A stretch of DNA of 64,000 nucleotides from Bog-473 sp963809715 (GTDB taxonomy: Bacteria > Actinomycetota > Acidimicrobiia > Acidimicrobiales > RAAP-2). The DNA lies in contig CAWEKO010000002.1 of NCBI GenBank assembly GCA_963809715.1, positions 248,001 to 312,000 of the forward strand, written 5' to 3'. Below, in pieces: positions 16,737-25,457 of this stretch (position 1 is its first letter; the number at the start of each line of letters is the position of its first letter). Position numbers and translations under genes: made by a program. The notes beneath the pieces are model-generated. The model ran no database searches. It was not told where the DNA came from and worked only from the letters and a program-made list of their open reading frames with translations.

Positions 16737-17882
16737 ATGCGAGACGAGCGACTCGACCGGGCATTCGAGGCCTGGGTGCAGGCGCAGACGACGGCGCTCG
16801 ACGTGGTCCGGGAGGCGACCGGGGTCCCCGAGACCGAGGTCGACCTGGCCGAGGGCTACCGCTGGGTGACCAGGCTCAACCGGCTGATCCTGGACTGGAT
16901 CGTCGAGCGCTCCGACCCGCTGCACCCGGTCCTCTTCGACCTGCAGGACGAGTACAAGAAGCTGCTGGTCGACAACCCCGACGTGCACTACACGTTCTGT
17001 GTCCTCGACGACACGCACTCCTACCGGCTGGTCGGCTTCCGCGGGGAGTGCGCCTACCTCGGCATGACCTTCGGCACCGCCTTCGGGCAGGGCCCGGTCG
17101 GCGGGCGCACGGGCACGCAGACGCAGACGCACATCGACGAGTTCGAGCTCGGGCCCAACGGCGAGGTCGACATCCTCATCGCCCCGGAGGCACAGATGCC
17201 GAACCCCCGGCCGCGCAACTCCGTGCTCCTCGAGCCGGGCACGGCCCAGCTGGCCATCCGGGAGACCTACTTCGAGAAGTCGCCCGAGAAGTTCGCCCGC
17301 CTCCGCGTCGAGCTGGTGCCCCAGCCGGGCGAGGTGGTGCCGCCGCCGATCCTCTCGAGCGAGGAGTTGGCGCCCAAACTCGAGTTCGCCGCCATGTTCC
17401 TCGCCTTCATCGGCCAGAACGCCATCGCCATGTGGAACGACGCCGGGGCGAACATGAACACCTTCGGTGGGACGTCGGGTGCAGCACACGTTGAAGCGCA
17501 AGAGGACGAGATGCGCACCCACACCAACGCCGAGATGACCTACCACGGCGGACGGTTCAAGCTCGACGAGGGCGAGGCACTCGTGGTGACCGTGCACGAG
17601 CCCGACAAGCCGTTCCTCTACTGGGGCCTCACACTGACCTCGCCCTGGGGGGAAAGCTTCGACTACCGCTACACCACGACGGCGCTGAACAACAAGACGG
17701 CCGTTCGTGCCGACGACGGCACGTGGAAGCTGGTCATTGCGCCGACCGACCCCGGCGTCGAGAACTGGCTCGACACCGGCGGGCGTCGCGAGGGCTACAT
17801 GCTGGTGCGCTGGGTGCTGGCCGACGGGCCGCCACACCCGAGTGCCGAGGTGGTGGCGATGGAGGACCTGGGCCGGCCTTAG
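16737..17882 (+). CDS. DUF1214 domain protein
   Basis: A 381-residue protein with a C-terminal DUF1214 domain: DKPFLYWGLTLTSPWGESFDYRYTTTALNN, then DPGVENWLDTGGRREGYMLVRW at about residues 345-367. The N-terminal half includes VHYTFCVLDDTHSYRLVGFRGE and a Thr/Gln repeat. A strong GGAGGAGAGGT precedes ATG 16737. The family is widespread in actinobacteria and proteobacteria but has no settled enzymatic role; some members sit with lipid or sulfotransferase genes. It is divergent from the acyl-CoA dehydrogenase with about 95 bp between starts, and may share control with that operon. Confidence 0.88.
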   Translation: MRDERLDRAFEAWVQAQTTALDVVREATGVPETEVDLAEGYRWVTRLNRLILDWIVERSDPLHPVLFDLQDEYKKLLVDNPDVHYTFCVLDDTHSYRLVGFRGECAYLGMTFGTAFGQGPVGGRTGTQTQTHIDEFELGPNGEVDILIAPEAQMPNPRPRNSVLLEPGTAQLAIRETYFEKSPEKFARLRVELVPQPGEVVPPPILSSEELAPKLEFAAMFLAFIGQNAIAMWNDAGANMNTFGGTSGAAHVEAQEDEMRTHTNAEMTYHGGRFKLDEGEALVVTVHEPDKPFLYWGLTLTSPWGESFDYRYTTTALNNKTAVRADDGTWKLVIAPTDPGVENWLDTGGRREGYMLVRWVLADGPPHPSAEVVAMEDLGRP

Positions 17883-17902
17883 CAGGCCAGGCCGGCAGCG
17901 CC

Positions 17903-18325
17903 TCACCCGGCCCGGCTCGGCACCTCCTGGACGAGCCAACCGTTGCCGTCCGGATCGTTGAAGGAGAGGAACGATCCATAGTCGGCGCGGTCAGGGTCCG
18001 GCCCGGGGACCTGCACACCCTCTTCGAAGTGGAACACGCCGCTGGCGTTCACGGCGCCGGCACTGAGCACCCGCCCGGCCTCGTCGATGTCGGGGACCAC
18101 CAGCTGCAAGCCCTGCAGCGACCCCGCTGCCTCCTCGTTCTTCATCAGCGAGATCGAGCACGCCGATCCCCTCGGCGTCAGCTGGACGACCCGGAAGTCC
18201 TCTCCCGCACGGTGGTCGACGTCGACCCCGAAGCCAACGGCGTCGGCGTAGAACGCCTTTGCCCGGTCGATATCGGCGACCGGGACGACCAGTGTCTCGA
18301 GTTTCCAGTCCATCTGTCCTCTCAT
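17903..18325 (-). CDS. VOC (glyoxalase/bleomycin-resistance) family protein
   Basis: A 140-residue single-domain VOC protein with two beta-alpha-beta-beta-beta modules: KLETLVVPVADIDRAKAFYADAVGF in the first and LQLVVPDIDEAGRVL with LSFNDPDGNGWLVQEV in the second. VOC folds bind a metal and small ligands; the reaction cannot be read. ATG 18325 is chosen, with in-frame alternatives at GTG 18337 and ATG 18313. It is convergent with the DUF1214 gene, 20 bp apart. Confidence 0.87.
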   Translation of the reverse strand: MRGQMDWKLETLVVPVADIDRAKAFYADAVGFGVDVDHRAGEDFRVVQLTPRGSACSISLMKNEEAAGSLQGLQLVVPDIDEAGRVLSAGAVNASGVFHFEEGVQVPGPDPDRADYGSFLSFNDPDGNGWLVQEVPSRAG

Positions 18326-18496
18326 GCTTTCTTCCACCCCGACCTTGATGATCTACTTCACCTCGGACTGCACGCCGAAACGTGGCTCGGGCGATAGCCC
18401 CGCCGCTCCGAACGGACTGGGAGTATTCTGGCAAGCAGGTCCATCTGGTCCGGGCGTGCGCCAGCAGGCGACGGCGAGACAGGAGGGTGGTCATCC

Positions 18497-19666
18497 ATGT
18501 CGAGGTCCCGCGCTGTGCGACCAAGGCGGGTGCCGAGCATGCTTGCGGTGCTCACCCTCATGACGGGTGTGCTCGGCCTGGGCAGCGGTGCTATGGCCGC
18601 TGGCCCCTCCTACCACGTGGAGGCGGTGCCCAACCCACCGGGTGCCAGAAACGCGGGTCTCTTCGGCATCTCGTGTCCCATGGTCGCCGGCTGCGTTTCC
18701 GTCGGATACGCGACGACGAAGCCCGCTGGCAACCTGGTCGAGACCTACGCCGGTGGCAAGTGGACACCGACGGCTTTCCAGCAGGGATTGCCATTCCCGA
18801 CCCTCGGCGCCGTGTGGTGCGCCAGCATGACCTCGTGTGTCGCCGTGGGAGATGCCGGGGCGCTCGAGTCGAACGGCGCACAACCACTCGTCGAGACCCT
18901 CTCGCACGGGACCTGGACGCCGACGAGCCCTGCGCTGCCGGACACGGGCATCACCGGTTCGTTGGACGCCATCAGCTGTGTCACGGCGGAGTGGTGCGTC
19001 GCCGCGGGGTATTTCGGGGACAGCCTGGACAACACGTACGGCCTCTTCGAAGTGCTCTCGAACGGCACATGGACCCCCGAAGCCGGTCCCACCCCTTCGC
19101 AGGCGACCCAATCAGGCATCAGGTCCGTGCAGTGCTTCACGACCACCTCGTGTGACGCGGTGGGCTTCTACGGCGGCCTCTCGTCGTCGAGCGGTCTCCT
19201 CGAGACCTTGTCGGGGAACGAGTGGGTGGGGTCGGTCCTCGGCGGCGCCGGTATCTTGGATTCCCTGTCGTGCGTCTCGCCGAGCTCGTGCCTGGCCGTC
19301 GGTTCCGAGGTACAGGGCGGCGGCTACACCGAGACCTTGAGCGGAACGACCTGGACAGGCGGCACCTTGCCTCGCCCGGGCCCCGGCAACGGCGACGGGA
19401 TGGCCGGCGTCTCGTGTCCAAAATCCGTTTTGTCCTGCGTGGCCATCGGTGGGTGGCAAGACCCCCCGCCGCACCACTACGACCCTCGGCTCTTGATCGA
19501 GACGGAGAAGCACGGGACGTGGGCACCCACCGAGATACCTGCACCTTCGGGATTGATGAACGCCAAGGGCATCGCGTGCCCCAGGGTTTCCGCATGCGTC
19601 GGCATCGGGCCCTCGGATCCGAACGGAGGCCCAGCCGACGCAGCGATTGAACAACCGCGTCCGTGA
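18497..19666 (+). CDS. Secreted repeat protein with seven Cys-pair modules
   Basis: A 389-residue exported protein. A basic start and hydrophobic stretch (LAVLTLMTGVLGLGSGAMAAG) form a signal peptide cut near residue 35. The rest consists of seven modules of about 45-55 residues, each holding a Cys, 6-7 residues, a second Cys and then a hydrophobic pair with Gly (e.g. ISCPMVAGCVSVG, ISCVTAEWCVAAG, LSCVSPSSCLAVG). Most are followed by an ETL.. GTWTP strand. This spacing suggests a seven-bladed propeller with one disulfide per blade. GGAGGGTGG precedes ATG 18497. The function is unknown. Confidence 0.85.
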   Translation: MSRSRAVRPRRVPSMLAVLTLMTGVLGLGSGAMAAGPSYHVEAVPNPPGARNAGLFGISCPMVAGCVSVGYATTKPAGNLVETYAGGKWTPTAFQQGLPFPTLGAVWCASMTSCVAVGDAGALESNGAQPLVETLSHGTWTPTSPALPDTGITGSLDAISCVTAEWCVAAGYFGDSLDNTYGLFEVLSNGTWTPEAGPTPSQATQSGIRSVQCFTTTSCDAVGFYGGLSSSSGLLETLSGNEWVGSVLGGAGILDSLSCVSPSSCLAVGSEVQGGGYTETLSGTTWTGGTLPRPGPGNGDGMAGVSCPKSVLSCVAIGGWQDPPPHHYDPRLLIETEKHGTWAPTEIPAPSGLMNAKGIACPRVSACVGIGPSDPNGGPADAAIEQPRP

Positions 19667-19892
19667 TCCCAATTCCTGATCCTGGAACTCGGTTCGAGTC
19701 AGCGCGCGGGTGCCGTCGTGACGACGTGACGCATCTTCCGACCTCTCCTCCACCGGTGACGGCCAGCCAGTAGGCAAGCGGTAGCGGCATGGACTCGGTG
19801 TTGTCGCTCGCCCCCGGTCCTCGTCGCCACGATGGCCCTCGGATCGCCTAGGGCTCGGTGATCTCCTTCATCGTGGGGGAGCGGATCGACCT

Positions 19893-21122
19893 TCAGACCT
19901 CGGAGGGCACCCCGAAACGCCGCTGGTAGGGCGCGACGAGGGCGCGGTGGGTGGCCAGGTCGAGCCCGGTGTCGGCGAAGGAGTAGTCGTGGCCGTGGGC
20001 CCGGGTGGCGTGGCGCGCCGCCAGGTAGGCCTCGAGCCGGCTCCGGAACTCCTCGCTCAGCGCGAGGCCCCAGCCGGCGTAGAGCTGCTCGACCACAGTC
20101 AGGGGGTCGGCGACCAGGTCCTGGTAGATGATGTCGGTGATCTGGTCGTCAGGGATGGCACCGGCGTCGCGTTCGGCGGTGACCGAGTCCATCTGCAGCT
20201 CCAGGCCCATGGTCATGAACTCGACCAGCACCGCGTGGTCGACCTGGTCCGAATGCATGAAGTGGAGCGTCGCCATCAGGTCGGCCAGCGACCCGACGAC
20301 ACGCAGCGGGTCGCGGTGGGTGATGACGACCCGGGCGTCCGGGTAGGTCGCGAAGAGCAGAGGCAGAGCAGAGAGATGGGAGGGCGCCTTGACGACCCAC
20401 CGCGTCGTCGGCCGCTCGGCGACCCACTGCAGTGTCTGTAGATGGCGCTTGTGCCAGTCGTAGATCGGGGCCTGGTCGACCCCGCTTCTCCAGATCGTGT
20501 ACCCCGGGACATTGACGGTCCCGGTGTACATGTCGGTCGAGAACTGGTGGGCGAAGGCGAAGATGCACTCCGTCGGGAGGCGGCCGCCGTTCTCGTGCAT
20601 GGCAGTGAACGAGGGGATCATCTCGTCCATCAACTTGATCTCCTCGTCGCACAGGTCGCCCGAGGCTTCGTCGTAGGGGACGGTGTGCAGCAGTTCCCAG
20701 AGGAGGGGTGGCCGGTTGTCGGGGTCGCAGGCCAGCAACTCGTGCAGAAAGGTCGTGCCCGAGCGGCTGAGGCCGGTGACCACGATCGGTGCCGGAACCC
20801 GCTGCTCGAGCACCAGGGGCTCGCGGGCCCACAGGTCGACCATGCGCAGACGGTTCTGCAAAATCAGCTGGAGCTCGCCGCGTATCCGGAGGCGGCCCGG
20901 CAGATGCAGGTTGGCCTCGTCGTCGAGCGAGGCGCACAGGCGAGCGAAGGGCTCCTGCCACCAGGTGTCGCCGAAGTCGTCGAGCCCGGTGGTGGCCCGG
21001 GCGGCCGCCGTGAGCGCCTCGGGCTCGAGGGAGATGATCGAGCGCCCGTCGTCACCGAGGCCGCGCCCGAGGGCAACCATCTTCTCCGTCCAGGGACTGC
21101 GGGGCGGCGCGGTCCAGGGCAC
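19893..21122 (-). CDS. Sulfotransferase-family protein
   Basis: A 409-residue protein of the Sulfotransfer_3 type seen in mycobacteria. The 5'-phosphosulfate loop reads PIVVTGLSRSGTTFLHELLACDP. The 3'-phosphate region has VITHRDPLRVVGSLADLM, and a downstream DIIYQDLVADPLTVVEQLY segment is also conserved. Such proteins use PAPS to sulfate lipids, sterols or sugars. The start is GTG 21122; an internal ATG 14 codons in is an alternative. It is divergent from the HD-domain gene with about 40 bp between starts. The upstream CysQ-like enzyme could recycle the PAP it releases. Confidence 0.88.
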   Translation of the reverse strand: MPWTAPPRSPWTEKMVALGRGLGDDGRSIISLEPEALTAAARATTGLDDFGDTWWQEPFARLCASLDDEANLHLPGRLRIRGELQLILQNRLRMVDLWAREPLVLEQRVPAPIVVTGLSRSGTTFLHELLACDPDNRPPLLWELLHTVPYDEASGDLCDEEIKLMDEMIPSFTAMHENGGRLPTECIFAFAHQFSTDMYTGTVNVPGYTIWRSGVDQAPIYDWHKRHLQTLQWVAERPTTRWVVKAPSHLSALPLLFATYPDARVVITHRDPLRVVGSLADLMATLHFMHSDQVDHAVLVEFMTMGLELQMDSVTAERDAGAIPDDQITDIIYQDLVADPLTVVEQLYAGWGLALSEEFRSRLEAYLAARHATRAHGHDYSFADTGLDLATHRALVAPYQRRFGVPSEV

Positions 21123-21160
21123 GGTCGGCCACGGTAGCGGGCACGAGGGAGAATGGCGCG

Positions 21161-21751
21161 ATGCACACCGCCCCCGGGGCCCGGCTCCACGTGGACGAGC
21201 TCGTCGACCTCCTGGCCACGGTCGGACCGAGCCGCCGGCTCAGCCCGCAGGCGCAGGTCAGCCAGCTCGATCACGCACTGCAGACAGCGGCGCTGCTCGA
21301 GCGCTCCTACCCCGACGACGTGGAGCTGGCGGTGGCCGGGCTGGTGCACGACGTCGGCCACCTCCTGCCGGGTGGCACCGACGAGGCACACGCCGTCGAC
21401 GGCGCCGATGCGGTGCGCGGAGCCCTGGGGGCGCGGGTGGCCGGGATCGTGGGCCTGCACGTGGAGGCCAAGCGGTATCTCGTCGGGGTCGAGCGCGACT
21501 ACGACGGCGAGCTGAGTGCCGACTCGGTCGTCTCGCTGCGGCGGCAGGGCGGGTCGCTCGGGGCGGCGGAGGCCGACGCGTTCGCCCGCTTGCCCCTGGC
21601 CGGTGACGCGGTGACGCTGCGGCGGGCCGACGACCACGGCAAGGCCGAGGGCCTGGTGGTGCGCCCGCTGGAATGGTGGGTCCCGCGGCTGCACGCGCTC
21701 TCGGATCGGGCCGGCCGAAGGGCAGAGCCGAGCCCACCTCTGATCATTTGA
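21161..21751 (+). CDS. HD-domain protein, PhnZ-like mixed-valent diiron oxygenase candidate
   Basis: A 196-residue helical protein with HD-superfamily metal ligands: LDHALQTAALLE (His), LVHDVGHLL (the HD pair) and GLHVEAKRYLVG. The last motif (H.E/A.KRYL) is the one shared by PhnZ-type HD enzymes that oxidatively cleave aminophosphonates, and by related inositol-oxygenase-like proteins, rather than by ordinary phosphohydrolases. PhnZ usually works with a PhnY hydroxylase; none is in this window, so the substrate is open. It is divergent from the sulfotransferase. The end of the gene has a repeated tgatcat motif. Confidence 0.78.
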   Translation: MHTAPGARLHVDELVDLLATVGPSRRLSPQAQVSQLDHALQTAALLERSYPDDVELAVAGLVHDVGHLLPGGTDEAHAVDGADAVRGALGARVAGIVGLHVEAKRYLVGVERDYDGELSADSVVSLRRQGGSLGAAEADAFARLPLAGDAVTLRRADDHGKAEGLVVRPLEWWVPRLHALSDRAGRRAEPSPPLII

Positions 21752-22192
21752 TCATCTGACGACCGGGAGGAGTTTCCCGTGTCGCTGGCGCGTCGATTCC
21801 CACGGAGCCGCCGTATCGCTTGGATTCCCGTCTGTCGATGTCGTGACTGCTCTCCCTCAGCACCGTTGTCGTGTTGAACCTCGGACTCGTTTGGGGTTCG
21901 ACAAGGGGAGGAGGATGGTCAATAATCAACCACCAGTGCAATCTTCGGCCGGGCGGCCGACGGCCGTGCCTTCTGGAGGGGAAACGTCAGCGATGTGACA
22001 CACACGAACGTCGTCTTCTACCACGGAGATCACAACTGATGGGTTGCACGGTGGAATGCTTCAAACGTGGCTTGGACTCTCAACGGCACTTTGCGGATAC
22101 CGCAAGCGCTCGTTGTCGAGCAGTTCCAAATGTCTTGACCACGGCGGGTGCTCGTTCACGATGTTCCGAATGATCCAAGGAGGACACGAGTC
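21752..22192. other. Intergenic region upstream of papain-like gene
   Basis: About 440 bp with several short frames, none convincing. GGGAGGAG at 21774 precedes a GTG, but that frame ends after about 34 codons. The GC content is lower than in the flanking core genes. It presumably holds the promoter for the 22193 gene. Confidence 0.4.
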
Positions 22193-22939
22193 ATGATGAA
22201 CCAATACAAGCTGGGTCGGATCCACGATCATCGACCTCCGCCTGTCCCCGATCTCTTGAGCTACGCCACGAAGCCGCTGCCACCACCGGCAGCTTCGGTT
22301 GCCGTCCCGTCGATCGCCGGCAATGCCCGAAGCGCTTGGGGCATGTTGGGCAATGACCAGTGGGGCGATTGCACGATCGCGGGCGCCGACCACCTCATCA
22401 TGGCCGATTGCGCCATCGTCTCCGAGCCGTACACCGCCCCATCCCTCGCGGCGGTCGAGCACGAGTACTTCGGGCTCACCGGTGGCCCGGACAGCGGCTT
22501 GGTGATGAGCAAGGTGCTCTCGTCGTGGCAAAACGCCGGAATGTTCGGCAACAAGCTTGCCGCCTACGCCCCCGTGCATGCGACGAATACGACCGAGCTG
22601 CAGCAGTGCGTGGATTGGTTCGGTGTGGCGTACTGCGGCGTGAACCTGCCTCAGCCGGCCGAGGGCCAGTTCAAGCAGGACGGCACCGGGGTGTGGGAGC
22701 TGACCGGGACCAAAGCCGACCAACAGATCGAAGGCGGCCATTGCATCGTTGTCGTCGCCTACGATGCCGACAACCTCTACGCGGTGACGTGGGGTGCCAT
22801 CGTCGGGATCACCTACCAGTGGTGGGCCCAGTACGCCGAAGAGGCCTGGGCCACCATCTCCCAGGAGTTCGTCACCCGGGGCGGCGACGCGCGCGGCATC
22901 AGCCTGGCGACGCTTCAAGCCGATCTCAAGAACGTCTGA
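22193..22939 (+). CDS. Papain-fold-like protein with GND-x2-GDC motif
   Basis: A 248-residue protein of a widespread but uncharacterised family. The N-terminal active-site-like motif GMLGNDQWGDCTIAGADHL has Gln/Trp/Gly/Asp/Cys in papain-like spacing. The later GGHCIVVVAYD matches the catalytic His strand of C1 peptidases. VTWG stands where papain has the N-S-W-G motif, so the usual Asn is replaced. No signal peptide is visible, and the C-terminus ends in the family's LQADLK pattern. AAGGAGG lies 9 nt before ATG 22193. Peptidase activity is plausible but unproven. The gene stands alone beside the KaiC-like signalling group. Confidence 0.8.
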   Translation: MMNQYKLGRIHDHRPPPVPDLLSYATKPLPPPAASVAVPSIAGNARSAWGMLGNDQWGDCTIAGADHLIMADCAIVSEPYTAPSLAAVEHEYFGLTGGPDSGLVMSKVLSSWQNAGMFGNKLAAYAPVHATNTTELQQCVDWFGVAYCGVNLPQPAEGQFKQDGTGVWELTGTKADQQIEGGHCIVVVAYDADNLYAVTWGAIVGITYQWWAQYAEEAWATISQEFVTRGGDARGISLATLQADLKNV

Positions 22940-23162
22940 TCGCTCGGCGGGGGCGATTGTGGACCCCTGAACGAAACGAATCCAACCTACTGACCGGGTG
23001 CGAGTGGTCGCGGCACTGAGAAATAGAGCTATGGGTGGTTGGATGATCTGCTGGTGTCGTCATCCCCGAATCCGATGAGGAATCTCGCAAAGGAGTGAAG
23101 AAGGCCGCCCGATGGTGGTCTTCGAATCGCCACGTTCGGCGCCGCGTGGGCGTCGAACGTGG

Positions 23163-24557
23163 CTACTGCAGGCTCTGGCCCGGAAGGAATTGATCGCCGA
23201 GCGAAAGTCCTTCCGACGTGATCTCGAACTGTCGAATTCGAGGGTCGTGGCCGCTGCCACGTGTCTTGAGAACGGTGATCGCCCGTTTTACCTCTGAATT
23301 TCCCAGGAGGAACTGCAAGAGGACGACGTTGTCGGACACGTGCGAGATTCCGAACTCAGACAGGCGGGTGATTCCGAACAGCTCCGGGCTTTCTTGGGTC
23401 ATGATCACGCTGACATTGCGCCGGGCGCAGCGCTGCAAGAGCGAATAGATGTATTCCCGAAACCGCATTTCGTCACCGCAGGCCGCCCGCAGGTCGCCGA
23501 GACTGTCGATAGCGACTCGCTTCGCTCCAGTTTGCTCAATGAGGTCCAACAGGCCGTAGACCCATTCATCCAGGTAGAGATCCACCGGCGGCTGGAACAT
23601 CACCTCGACCTTCGGCTCCTTGAGCGACCAGGAAAACCCCTGGACGATTCGCTCCAGCTGCGTGGGGTTCTCTTGGAACGTTGCGTAGATCCCCTGTTCT
23701 CCGAGCTCCGCTCCGCAAAAGACGAAGTGCAGAGCGATGAGCGTCTTCCCCGCCCCGGAGGGCCCGGCGACCAGCGTCGACGCTCCCCGCCAGTAGCCAT
23801 CGGCCAGCATTTCGTCGAGGACGGAAACTCCCGAAGAGATGCGCTCCGGTGCGAAATCGTACGTGTCGCCATCGTCGTGATCGGCGAGCCTCGGGAAGAT
23901 GTCGATGCCGTCGTGGGAAACCCGATACGCGTGCTTGCCGGAGACGAACCCACTGCCACGAAGCTTCAGGACCTCAAAGACACGAGATTCGCGGTCGGCG
24001 GTGTGCTCGATGCCGAGCGAGACGATCGCGTCGGCGACGGCGAACTCCGGCGCCTTGGTTGCTTCTCCGCTGTCGTACTCGCCGACCCAAAAGGATGTGG
24101 TCTGGGCCGCGGAGAGATGGCCGGCCAAGTCATGGAGGAACCGTCGAAACGACCCATCGTCAGGCGCGTACGCCCTGAGTGCCTTGAAGCTGTCGATCAC
24201 CATCACGGCTGGACGCCGCTCTCGGAGTAACTCGACGATCTTGGCCAGCACGATCGTAAGTCCGCCATCGTTGAGGAGTTGGCCCAGGTCTTCGTAGACG
24301 ACACTTGTCCCGACCATGGATTTGTCGAAGAAACTGAGTGACTGGCCGTAGCGGAGGATCTTCTCGAGTGGCTCGGACACCGTCGAGAGATAGAGCGCCG
24401 GGCGCTCGGCCGTGGCGTTGTGAAAGAGATATTGCTGCGCAAGGATCGTCTTACCCGAACCGGGACGCCCCATGATGAGGTTGATCCCATTGAGAAGAAG
24501 GCCACCACCGAGAAGGCTGTCCAGACGGGGCGAGCCGCTCGCCAACCGGTTGCTCAT
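23163..24557 (-). CDS. KaiC-like double RecA-domain ATPase
   Basis: A 464-residue protein with two KaiC/RecA domains. Domain 1 has Walker A GRPGSGKT (residues 30-37) and Walker B VMVIDSF (about 118-123). Domain 2 has Walker A GPSGAGKT (265-272) and Walker B RVAIDSL. The paired catalytic Glu residues of KaiC are lost in domain 1 (STVSEP) and only one remains in domain 2 (TFQENP). Lys/Arg-finger-like strands KLRGSGF and KTRGSGHD close each domain. It is therefore a KaiC relative that may bind ATP in domain 1 and hydrolyse it in domain 2. It overlaps the MerR-receiver gene by 4 nt (ATGA). No KaiA or KaiB is present, so a clock role is not implied. Confidence 0.9.
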   Translation of the reverse strand: MSNRLASGSPRLDSLLGGGLLLNGINLIMGRPGSGKTILAQQYLFHNATAERPALYLSTVSEPLEKILRYGQSLSFFDKSMVGTSVVYEDLGQLLNDGGLTIVLAKIVELLRERRPAVMVIDSFKALRAYAPDDGSFRRFLHDLAGHLSAAQTTSFWVGEYDSGEATKAPEFAVADAIVSLGIEHTADRESRVFEVLKLRGSGFVSGKHAYRVSHDGIDIFPRLADHDDGDTYDFAPERISSGVSVLDEMLADGYWRGASTLVAGPSGAGKTLIALHFVFCGAELGEQGIYATFQENPTQLERIVQGFSWSLKEPKVEVMFQPPVDLYLDEWVYGLLDLIEQTGAKRVAIDSLGDLRAACGDEMRFREYIYSLLQRCARRNVSVIMTQESPELFGITRLSEFGISHVSDNVVLLQFLLGNSEVKRAITVLKTRGSGHDPRIRQFEITSEGLSLGDQFLPGQSLQ

Positions 24558-25210
24558 TGAGTCCGAACCGAGCGACGCAGGTAGGCACTCGTTCCGAGCA
24601 GGTCGCGGACCGTCGAAACGAACCGGAGGGGATCGAGTGGCTTCAGCAAGAATGCATCTGCACCTGACTGAAGAGCTTCGTCTTGAGAATCGATCGCCGA
24701 TACTGCAATAACAGGAATCGCTGCCTGCTCGTGCGCCAGCTTGCAGAGATCGCTTCCGGCCCCGCCCGAGATGAGGAGATCGACGACCGCCAAGCTGGGC
24801 GATTGATTTTCGAGGATCTCCCGCACCTCGTTCGCATCGAGGGCGACGCGCGTTGCGTACCCCTCGGTACGCAAGAGGTACTCCGAGAGCTCTGCGGAGA
24901 AGGGATCGCGTTCCGCAACCAGGATCGTGACGAGGTCGTCGGCGTCCGACCTGGGCTCCATGGGGTAGCGGCTTCGTTCCTCGAGCAAGCGGTGGGCGTC
25001 GGCGGGCTGCAACCCCCGCTGGAGCTCGTCGAGGATGAACCTGAGCTGGTCTACCTGGTCACGGCTGTAGAGGCGTTGCCCCCCCGGGCTACGCACGGGG
25101 ACGACCTGGTGGTAGCGCTCTTCCCAGCTGCGAAGCGTCTGTGCGGGAACTCCGAGCATCTTGACGACGGCGCCGATGCTGTAGACACCGTCCTCTTCTG
25201 CGGGCTCCAT
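24554..25210 (-). CDS. MerR-type HTH fused to a response-regulator receiver domain
   Basis: A 218-residue fusion. Residues 8-75 form a MerR-family winged helix (YSIGAVVKMLGVPAQTLRSWEERY, SPGGQRLYSRDQVDQL). Residues 93-205 form a receiver domain with an acidic pocket (VAERD), phosphoacceptor Asp144 in VVDLLISGG, Ser171 in AVSAID and Lys190 in LLKPLD. All key receiver residues are present, so phosphorylation could control DNA binding. ATG 25210 is chosen; TTG 25237 is an in-frame alternative. The stop overlaps the KaiC-like start (ATGA), a strong sign that the two act together. No cognate histidine kinase is adjacent. Confidence 0.87.
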   Translation of the reverse strand: MEPAEEDGVYSIGAVVKMLGVPAQTLRSWEERYHQVVPVRSPGGQRLYSRDQVDQLRFILDELQRGLQPADAHRLLEERSRYPMEPRSDADDLVTILVAERDPFSAELSEYLLRTEGYATRVALDANEVREILENQSPSLAVVDLLISGGAGSDLCKLAHEQAAIPVIAVSAIDSQDEALQSGADAFLLKPLDPLRFVSTVRDLLGTSAYLRRSVRTQ

Positions 25211-25457
25211 GCTTGGTGGAGCATAGTCCCGATTCAAGCATTGCGTAAGTAGTGCAGATGAATTCCGGCGTCCGAGCGGTCAAATACCGGCAGTTCGAGG
25301 CAATACTTCTGCATAAGTGGTAGGAAGGGTCCCAATAGTTCTACAGTCCTTGACCACATCTCACGGAGAATCGCCGTGTGAACGATGACCACGAAACGAT
25401 GACCACGAGAAGGAGGGGCGCCCAAAGTGTTGCGGTTGGCGACCTGTGAGGCAGCGG

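Noticed and set aside
23163..24557. Circadian clock role for the KaiC-like protein
   Set aside because: No KaiA or KaiB is present, and the domain 1 catalytic Glu pair is lost. Double-domain KaiC relatives are common outside clocks.
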